Shown here: one piece after another, positions 56,942-64,000 of the stretch
Layout of the letters: the number at the start of each line of letters is the position of its first letter
How positions within the stretch are numbered: the first letter of the stretch is position 1
Assembly: GCA_021234155.1 (NCBI GenBank)
Contig: JAJEKV010000332.1
Location: 60,001 to 124,000, forward strand
Length of the DNA stretch: 64,000 bases
Direction: 5' to 3'
Source: Isoetes taiwanensis
Lineage: Eukaryota; Streptophyta; Lycopodiopsida; Isoetales; Isoetaceae
The notes under the pieces: generated by a model
What the model was told of the DNA's origin: nothing
The model's input: only the letters and a program-made list of their open reading frames with translations
The model's database searches: none
Made by a program: the position numbers and the translations under genes

Positions 56942-57600
56942 AGCCTAAATGGAAACCCCTAAGCGAAATCAAAATGTAAGAATATTCATGGAATATGCGG
57001 TGTTAATCCTAAATGTCAAAGCTTAGCTGGCCCATCGAGACCCGTTATTTCAAGACTTTTTCGTTGGGCTGCTCCAAACCTTGTACTTGAAGTTTCTTTG
57101 CTACAGATGGTGGAAGGCATTGGTGAATTACATCATCAATTAGGGTATGTTACCATGGTCCTGCGCAAAATCATGAGGCCGAGGCCGAGGTCGAGTTCGA
57201 GTTCTAATAAAGAAGCCTATTCTTCTGCTTCTTTCCTAACTGGAATATCTTTCTGCATGGAGAAACTGGCTTGCTTAATCTTCATCGGCTGCTTTGGTCA
57301 GTTGCTTGCTCGTTCTCCACTGATGGTTTGTTGAAAGAAAAAACAGAGGCACCAACTGGACCCTTCAAAGATGGTCTTGGATTTCTGGTGTGACCATGCC
57401 TCTGTCACAAAGAAACTACTCAATCTCAACCTGCATCTGGAAAAAACAGAGTCAGATCGGTTTCATGGGAAGGTAGCCTTATCCTTCAAGCTTTATAGGA
57501 TATCTTAAGAAGTCAGTATGATTCGGACATAGTAATTACAAGTTGAATGATTTCCAACGAAAGAAAACATTCCCTTTTTAGTAATGAGCAATCAAATGAC
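56942..57600. other. Upstream region of the F-box gene; no recognisable gene
   Basis: A 78-codon plus-strand frame at 57098-57334 with a Ser-rich patch has no domain I recognise. The promoter of the F-box gene should lie in the first few hundred bases, but no TATA box is obvious. Confidence 0.4.
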
Positions 57601-57614
57601 TTAGTTTTGAATCA

Positions 57615-57890
57615 ATTAAAGTCAGAAGGGATTAGATTTGTAGGAATCCTAGAAGCTCCTATGCCAGGACTTCGATATAGAATTTTAGAGATAAGAAATG
57701 CACGTCTAGATGTTTTAAGATATGTACATACAGGAGTTGGATCTGCATTCTAAAGTCAGATGGCATTAGGTTTATAGGAACCTTGGAAGCTCCTATACTA
57801 GGGTTTTGATATGATATGGGATTTTAGAAATGTGTCTATATGTTCTAAAACATGCACATGCAGGATTTGGACCTGCATTTTCTAGCCTTA
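57615..57890 (+). repeat. Two diverged tandem copies, unit about 140 bp
   Basis: The copies start GTCAGA(A/T)GG.ATTAG at 57618 and 57754. They share GAAGCTCCTAT, GATATAGAATTTTAGA-type and ACATGCAGGA(T/G)TTGGA words. The unit directly precedes SINE-like heads on the other strand and may be their body. Confidence 0.7.
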
Positions 57891-57949
57891 TGTTCCAGTG
57901 TATATACCATAGAAAGGTGTATATCCTGATGACCATAAGATTTCTTATC

Positions 57950-58150
57950 ATAGTGTCATCCAATGATAACCAGTGGGTTTTGGACCTGGGTAGGGGGACA
58001 GCTGTATCCAATGGCCTGACCATTAGGATATCACCACCAGACTAGAGTTTTGATGGCATTCTACATGTTTTCTACCAAGTGATAAGTAGTGGGAAGCCAA
58101 GAGGGAGGACACCCATCATTGATAGCCTAACCACTAGGCTATCACTACAA
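57950..58150 (-). mobile_element. Two tRNA-like SINE heads
   Basis: On the minus strand, GTGATAGCCTAGTGGTTAGG (about 58147-58128) and a diverged GTGATATCCTAATGGTCAGG (about 58034-58015) are A-box sequences of tRNA-derived SINEs. Downstream, AGGTCCAAAACCC (about 57982-57970) fits a B-box. The two copies are about 113 bp apart and were presumably inserted or duplicated in tandem. Target duplications were not resolved. Confidence 0.6.
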
Positions 58151-58154
58151 AAAC

Positions 58155-59130
58155 TTATTTATTTACTTTTTTGCTTTGCCATTTTTTCACCGCGAACAGA
58201 AATAAGGAAAATAATGTCGTAATTGTGTAGCATATCGTCTATTCTATATATATATTTTTTCCCATTAGCAAAGATGACGTATCTTATAGATAGATGTGTG
58301 ATATGTAAGCAATGTTTGTTGGTCAAATTTAAATGTTCTCTCTATTGTGTACATGAGCATCCAGGTTCTTTGTTTGCACCGAAACTAGTTAGCATGGGCA
58401 CAAGGCAGCTACCAAAGTTCAACCCCTTGGCCAAGTGCATGTTACCGCTCCAGACAACAAAACACTTTTGGCCACACATGTCTGTTGACGATGGCCATGT
58501 TGTCACGCATTTGTGAAGACAGTTGCTTCAGATGTGCAACATCTTTGACTTATTCATCTACAATGGTGTCGCACAATAGCTATCCTTCTCCTTCTACACT
58601 TATCGGCATGAGAATCAAGGGGCAGATCCAATGTCGTAGATTATGTCCTTGTGGCCGAGCAAGACTACATGTTGTCACGCATCTGCAGGCAAGAATATAT
58701 AGCAGAGACGAGGAGGTGATTTCAACTTCAACCTCTATTTTGTTGCGATATATTGGCAACCTATGCAGATCCACTTCTAAGCTAACTTCCCCATACCTTA
58801 GCTCCGCCTAGATTATGACTAAGCATGCCCAATTGCTAATAGAAGAGTTAGAGGAATTTAGCAGCTTCCTTGACTAGAAGAATATAGACTGGCAAGCTGG
58901 TCACAGTCCTTCTGAACCACATAACAATGTTTTAGAAGAAGACGCACAAGAAGGCTTCGTGTTCAGCCCTTGAAACTTGTGAGTCGATGCTCAATGCTAG
59001 GAGTTTAAGTGCCAACTCAGGCTGATAATGGATCCCACTCTCAGGTTGTAGGGGATCAAATAATACAAAGTTTTTCTCAAGGGCAAGAAGGCACAACACA
59101 TGGTAGAACATCAGAGGAAAATGTTCTACT
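58155..59130. other. No firm gene; LINE-like upstream sequence possible
   Basis: A 108-codon plus-strand frame at 58485-58811 has no recognisable domain. A word near GTTGTCACGCAT occurs twice (about 58499 and 58673). Since RT of a LINE begins at 59.1 kb in the same direction, part of this may be decayed LINE ORF sequence. Confidence 0.35.
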
Positions 59131-59137
59131 TCCTTAA

Positions 59138-59386
59138 TTGTCACCCCAAGGTATTTTGAAGAAGAGTACTATAGAAATGCAACCTACTAGAAACATGTTG
59201 CCAGAATATTGGGAGCAATACCTAATCTATCTTTATGATCCTAACGAAGTTCAAATTTTTAATAATATGGCACCAACACAAGCAGACCCAGCATTGGTTG
59301 TAACAACAAAGGCAAATGTCACTAAAAGCTTGCAACATCTTGCAAATGGCAAGGCTGCAGATTTAGATAGCATATATGTAGCATAA
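59138..59386 (+). pseudogene. LINE, segment just upstream of the RT domain
   Basis: The 82-codon frame ends SLQHLANGKAADLDSIYVA. This corresponds to the L..LKNGKAxGxDGI motif at the start of non-LTR reverse transcriptases. The continuation, QLKGAGPQVVSVLISLFNRALLEGF-like sequence, is found only 2.78 kb further on at 62170, so the RT is split by an insertion. Confidence 0.7.
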
Positions 59387-61709
59387 TAACAGGGGGTTTC
59401 TTTTGTATTTTTGTACGTTTTTTCCTATGGTTTTTATATGATTTGGTGGTCGTATTACATAAGGTGTACTAATTAGTACATCTAGAGTGCGCCAAGTATT
59501 TGCATACAACTTGTGTTTTTTTTTTTAGCCGTCCTTAATGGTGAAGATCAAAGGGCTTACAACAAAAGCCCTCTTAAAAAAGACAACATCTAAGGGCTTA
59601 CAATAAAAACCCTCCGTATGAAAAAAAAAATCAAAAAATTAAAAAAAGGGGAAGCCATGCAAACCATCGTGAATATGAGATTAGGGTTTCAGAAAGGGCT
59701 TCATGGAGCCAGAGGACTAGGGCAAGGAGCGATTATATGGGCTAGGAGCAGTTATGCGCTGCATCTTCCCCTACAGATTTGGAGCGATTATGGGCAAGGA
59801 ACGATTATGGGCAAGGAGCAGTTATGGGCTTTTTGCAACGGGATTTCTCCGGTACGCCATGCGAGCCAAGCCTCGGCTTTGAAAGTCGCCGCCCCTTCTC
59901 CCTATTTGATGCTTTCATATTTCCTCATGTTCTCTTTGTTCAGGCTGAAGCTTCGTCCTTTGTTATTCCCCTTATTTGGGTCCCGGACTTGGGTGATCAG
60001 CCTCCTCCTCTTGATCCTCTGTCCTAGCTCTTTGAGGGATTTGTTCATAAGCTCACGGTCAATTGGCAATACTTTGAGGGCAATTATAATAGAGTCCGGC
60101 AAGGAGTCTTATCACGCACGTGGATAAAGCCACGGCAAAGAAGATCTCCTTTCTTCAAAAGCAAATTTGGAAAAGAATGGAAATCGGGGGAAAGAGATTA
60201 GATTCGCTAATATCTAGCATTATAAGAAGCTAACCTTCTCTCGCTTTCTTGATCTTGTTAACTTCTTCTATCTGAGATAGATTGGATGTGGCGTTAGAGG
60301 ATATGCAAGACTTGGCAAGGGTTTGCAAGTTGTATTGGCCTTCAAAAGATCCTTCAGAAAGAGCTTAACCATCAGAAGAGATTTATGTTGCAAGACTCTT
60401 CACTTCCAGTAGAAGAAAGACTTCCTGCAGCAATGCATTGCCTTTTCAGATTGGGTTTCTTGAACTCGGGTGTCTGTGGAGCGGGAAAGGAAGCCAAGGA
60501 AGTAAAAAATGCCCATATGCTGAAATATAGGTTGCTAGTGCAAGCATCTAATCTTGTTCTATTTGTGATGAGGTATGTCCTTGGTTATTTCATGGAAATA
60601 TAATACATAATACAAATGGTTATTTTGTGGCTTACTTTTGCTCACTCTAGCTGGAGCTTTGAAGCAGAAGAGGTGAGTTCTTTGTCCTAATCTTGATTCT
60701 GTTAAAAAAAATGCAAGACTGCTTTGCTTGCTTGGCCAGGATATGGCATTTTAAAAAGCGGATATGTTGGGCAAAGGCATTATTACTCTCGTAAGTCGCA
60801 ACAATATCAGTTCACGCGCAATCCTGATAGTGCATGCCCTTGGATGATCATTAAGTGCAAAGAGAGGCTGTATTTTACCAAGATGAAATGCAAAAGCATT
60901 TTGCAATGCTAGAAAAAAAATGCAGGTGCACTTCATCATCATGTGCACTTCGTCATCAGGTTTATGATCAAGATAAAATGCAAAAGCATTTTGCAGTGCT
61001 AGAAAAAAAGTGCAGGTGTCATCATTACGTTTAGCATTTATATTCATGCTCTATGCTTATAATTTTGAGTTTTGGTGCCATACACTTCAACAGTCATGCA
61101 CTTTCTGCACATTAGTGTTAGAACTTGCAAGACATTCTACGTAACACATTTTGTTGCCAAATTGCTTTTATGTTACAGGTAATTTTGTTCTTTAAACACA
61201 AACATTGTTTCGTATTTAAAGCTTCACCATATATGGTGGTTGCAATATCAATTTGTGTAGTACCTCATCCTTATTTGATGAAGATATAGCTGGTATGGTT
61301 TGGCAAGATTTAAGCACTACTATTTTGCAAGGATGCATTGGGTTCAAGTCCCTATTTGTTCTTTAAACATCAAATTTGAAGCTTCACCATCTACCATCTA
61401 CGGTGGTTGCAATCTATGGTATCTCATCCTTATTTGTCAAACATACAGGTGGTATAGTTTTGACAAGATATAGGCACTATGGTTTTGCAAGAAGCCCCAT
61501 ACTCTAAAGTTGCTATTCATTACAGTTTTGACAAGATATAGGCACTATGGTTTTGCAAGAAGCCCCATACTCTAAAGTTGCTATTCATTACGTGTTTGTT
61601 CCATTGCACTTTTCTTATGTTTAATGTCACCAATATTTTTTTACATAAGATATGTTGCCAATCTCTTTATTTCCCTAAGGGCCCGAAGGGCCCAAAAATT
61701 TTTTTAATA
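59387..61709. other. Insertion between two halves of the LINE RT; no recognisable gene
   Basis: The bases GCA appear at both junctions (about 59381-59383 and 62168-62170), so a 3-bp duplication is possible. A 169-codon plus-strand frame (59618-60127) is low-complexity in part (repeated GGAGC(G/A)(G/A)TTATGGGC words at 59700-59830) and has no domain. A 72-codon frame at 60385 is also unassigned. Two imperfect 80-bp copies with ATGCAAAAGCATTTTGCA(A/G)TGCTAG lie at about 60885 and 60978. Confidence 0.5.
61456..61591 (+). repeat. Perfect 68-bp tandem duplication
   Basis: The 68 bases beginning AGTTTTGACAAGATATAGGC at 61456 repeat exactly at 61524-61591. Exact identity suggests recent slippage or unequal exchange, or an assembly duplication. 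Confidence 0.95.
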
Positions 61710-62168
61710 CAATAACCAACACATAACTACCATTAACATTAATTAACTTAAACCATTGCATCTAACATTTTTAAATTACAATCCCCCTGAAACCCCCTTT
61801 GGTTTGGGTGCATATTCACGAGGGGGTTACGTGAGGGGCAAACGAGAGCCCCTAAGAACTTACAATACATGTACAAAATTAACACCATTAAGTACATTCT
61901 GTCAAATCTTATAGTATTTTATAAACCTCAATATACCGTATACAAAAATTTGTACAGCCATACCCCATAAACGAGGATCGCTATGTATGGTCCAGATCAA
62001 GGAATAAAGGGCAAATATGCCCATCCAACAGCTCTCGATGCCCGAAGTAACCCCCCGTGTGAATATGCACCCAAACCAAAGGGGGTTTCAGGGGGATTGT
62101 AATTTAAAAATGTTAGATGCAATGGTTTAAGTTAATTAATGTTAATGGTAGTTATGTGTTGGTTATTG
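61710..62168. mobile_element. 459-bp element with 111-bp perfect terminal inverted repeats
   Basis: The first 111 bp, starting CAATAACCAACACATAAC (61710-61820), are the exact reverse complement of 62058-62168. A few more paired bases follow after two mismatches. The loop is about 240 bp and AT-rich. Its right end abuts the second half of the LINE RT. A target duplication was not found at the left end. This is a foldback-type MITE, or the end of a larger insertion. Confidence 0.9.
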
Positions 62169-63360
62169 CAGAACAGCTAAAGGGGGCTGGACCACAGGTT
62201 GTCTCCGTCCTTATCAGTCTGTTCAACAGAGCCCTTCTGGAAGGCTTTCGCTTATAATGACCTGCGGCAAAGTGGTTCCAATACATAAGGCAGATGGTCC
62301 TCACTCTCCTACCAACTACTGCAATTATTGTCAAAATTGTTGGTTGAAATTCTTGAGCAACAATTAATGGCCTAGGCAGAGGAAATAGAGGCGTTGCATA
62401 GACAGGATTTAGACCTAAATACTCCGTCATAGACCATAATTTCACATTGTGTGCCTTGCCTTGATAGAGGATAGCAAAAACAAACACCAAGATTTTTATT
62501 GCTGCTTTGTGGACTTTGCCAAAGCTTTTAGCACAATCTTTATGGAGAAACTGGGAAAAGATTAATACAATTGGGAGTTCTCCTTAGAGTTATACAATGA
62601 AATATACCGGCTCTATGGAGCATGCTCAACTCGAATACCACCATCAGGACGACTTATCATTAGTAATATTGGAGTCTGCCAATGGTGGCCACTCTCTCCC
62701 ATGTTGTTTGGATTGTACATTGATCAAATTGAGAATTGACTTATCCAACATGTAGGTGAAGAGGCCAGGTTCATTCACTGTGTCATCCAGCAGCTGGTAT
62801 ATACAAAAGACGTGAACCTCTTAGCTTTTACCCCCGCGAGTATGCAGCAGTATCTAGATACACTAAGTACTTTTTGCTAGACCACTAGAATGCACATCAA
62901 TTTGGCCAAGACCAAGGTGCTCCCAGTGTCGTCTTTGCGACAACAGATGCAGCTTTGCTTCACTTACAAAGGTCAAGATGTGGCAATAGTGCAAATGTTC
63001 AAATACCTAGGCATGGAGTTCACTACTACCACGTATTGGGATACTTGTACTAGATAACGGGTGACGATAGACTGGAAGGCTTTCCATGTTGGATCCGGTG
63101 CTTATGTATGGAGTGGAAGTATGGAGCCTAATGATATCACTTTTCACTTGGGAGAATTTGGAACGAGTACAAAAGGCCTTTCTGACTCGAGCACTTGGAG
63201 TCAAGTCCATAATCCCATGTCAAGTTCTTATGCAAGAGACCAGGCTCTACCTCTTGAAAGAGCTGCTCTAAAACGTCACATAATGTACTGTTTAAAGGTG
63301 GTAAACATGGGAGACTCATGCATTTCAAACCTCACCTATATAATCCCATGAGTCCACAAC
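62169..63360 (+). pseudogene. LINE reverse transcriptase remnant
   Basis: Across stops and shifts the translation gives CGKVVPIHKADGPHSPTNY (about 62263-62320) and the palm motif CCFVDFAKAFSTIF (about 62502-62543). PLSPMLFGLYIDQIEN follows (about 62692-62740), and VYTKDVNLLAFTP (about 62795-62835) replaces the usual YADD with YTKD. Then come MHINLAKTKVLPVSS (about 62890-62935) and FKYLGMEF (about 62999-63023). A C-terminal VLMYGVEVWSL segment (about 63100-63135) is also typical of LINE RTs. The catalytic Asp pair is damaged and stops are frequent, so this is a dead copy. Confidence 0.85.
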
Positions 63361-64000
63361 ACCTTAAAGCGTGCTAGACGGAGAAACGAGCCATCTAGTT
63401 CTCTGGATGAAATGTGCATAGGGGTGCATAGATGCATATAACGAGGATCACAATTGCATGAAAAAATATCTCAATACATATTTCTAATTGGGATGCCTTG
63501 GCTAGTAAGGACATGGCATTACAAAAAGCAGATCAATTCCATGCTTGTTAGGGCTCCACATTTGTACCCGTTAACACACTTACCCATGAGAAAACATAGA
63601 GCATTTGCATCCATTCACACATGAGCAAGTTGCCTTCGAATTGAGACATACAGAAGAGTCTATTAAGTACGAGAATGCAGGATCTACCGATGCTGCCAAT
63701 TGGGAGTTATTGAAGATGTGCCATACTCTTCATAACTGCATAACATTTGTAACTGTCCAGGCATGATATGCGAAGCTGGTTACACCTAACCAGCCAATAC
63801 ACGTGATGATGAATGCACCTTCAGTAGGGGCACTAACAATCAATATTCAGGAGATACTAGGCATGCGGGCTCAATTGTGCCTCTAATCACTACATTGAGT
63901 CATACAAATATAGAGTTCCTCAGCAAGCTTACTACTGGTAAGGTTTTTTTTCCCTCGAAGACCCTTTGAGGCTAGGTTTTTTTCAATACTAAAAGCAGTA
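63361..64000. other. Possible LINE 3' region; nothing firm
   Basis: Short protein-like pieces continue in the LINE direction, but I recognise no motif, poly(A) tail or target duplication before the window ends. Confidence 0.35.

Noticed and set aside
59618-60127. 169-codon open frame as a real gene
   Set aside because: Part of it is short tandem repeats, it has no domain, and it sits within an insertion in a dead LINE.

Overview
This is a repeat-dense stretch of a land-plant nuclear genome. Evidence for a plant: Ty3/gypsy pol remnants, tRNA-derived SINE-like elements, a Helitron with plant-style ends, a plant-type F-box protein, and a first exon with a plastid-transit-like N-terminus and plant splice signals. 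A DIRS-type element with a tyrosine recombinase, and a transposon gene of a family I associate with ferns and other seedless plants, point to a non-flowering plant, perhaps a fern. That is inference only. Only two stretches look like ordinary host genes: the F-box gene (about 55.4-56.9 kb, minus) and a probable plastid-targeted first exon (39.15-39.43 kb, minus). Almost everything else is mobile DNA or its wreckage.

Layout. 0-9 kb: mostly unrecognised sequence, with a decayed Ty3/gypsy RT/RNase H (3.5-4.7 kb) and a complete 260-bp MITE (7849-8108). 9.2-15.0 kb: a second, degenerate Ty3/gypsy element in the order gag, protease, RT, RNase H, integrase. 15,526-27,995: the most striking object, a 12,470-bp DNA transposon with perfect 25-bp terminal inverted repeats and a 4-bp ACTA target duplication. 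Its left third carries, on the minus strand, a frameshifted gene of the 'GHTHDDID' family (which I recall as Pfam DUF7869), the best transposase candidate. The rest carries divergently oriented plus-strand coding segments ending in an FCP1/NIF-like HAD phosphatase. Between the coding segments lie about 20 copies of a palindrome, core CTCGACTCGCGAGTCGAG, whose two arms change together from array to array. 28-30.2 kb: unrecognised sequence, a G/T-rich tandem duplication and a long microsatellite. 30.4-38.4 kb: two adjacent foldback structures, each a kilobase-scale palindrome flanked or capped by a 20-bp minisatellite and built around a regularly spaced internal hairpin. 38.4-45 kb: host exon, SINE, tandem duplications and a LINE/SINE tail with a 16-18 bp target duplication. 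45,160-49,440: a non-autonomous Helitron with both ends visible. 50.1-52.8 kb: a DIRS-like retrotransposon (RT, RNase H, tyrosine recombinase). 55.4-56.9 kb: F-box gene. 57.6-58.2 kb: tandem repeat with tRNA-like SINE heads. 59.1-63.4 kb: a LINE whose RT is split by about 2.8 kb that includes a 459-bp element with 111-bp terminal repeats.

How the parts relate. The large transposon is the only multi-gene unit. Its layout (one gene reading toward the left end, several reading toward the right, non-coding palindrome arrays between them) is that of a self-contained mobile element with cargo. All its reading frames contain frameshifts, so this copy is decayed, or the assembly has indel errors. No function for the whole system is established; the transposase assignment is inferred from the terminal structure and the order of conserved acidic motifs.
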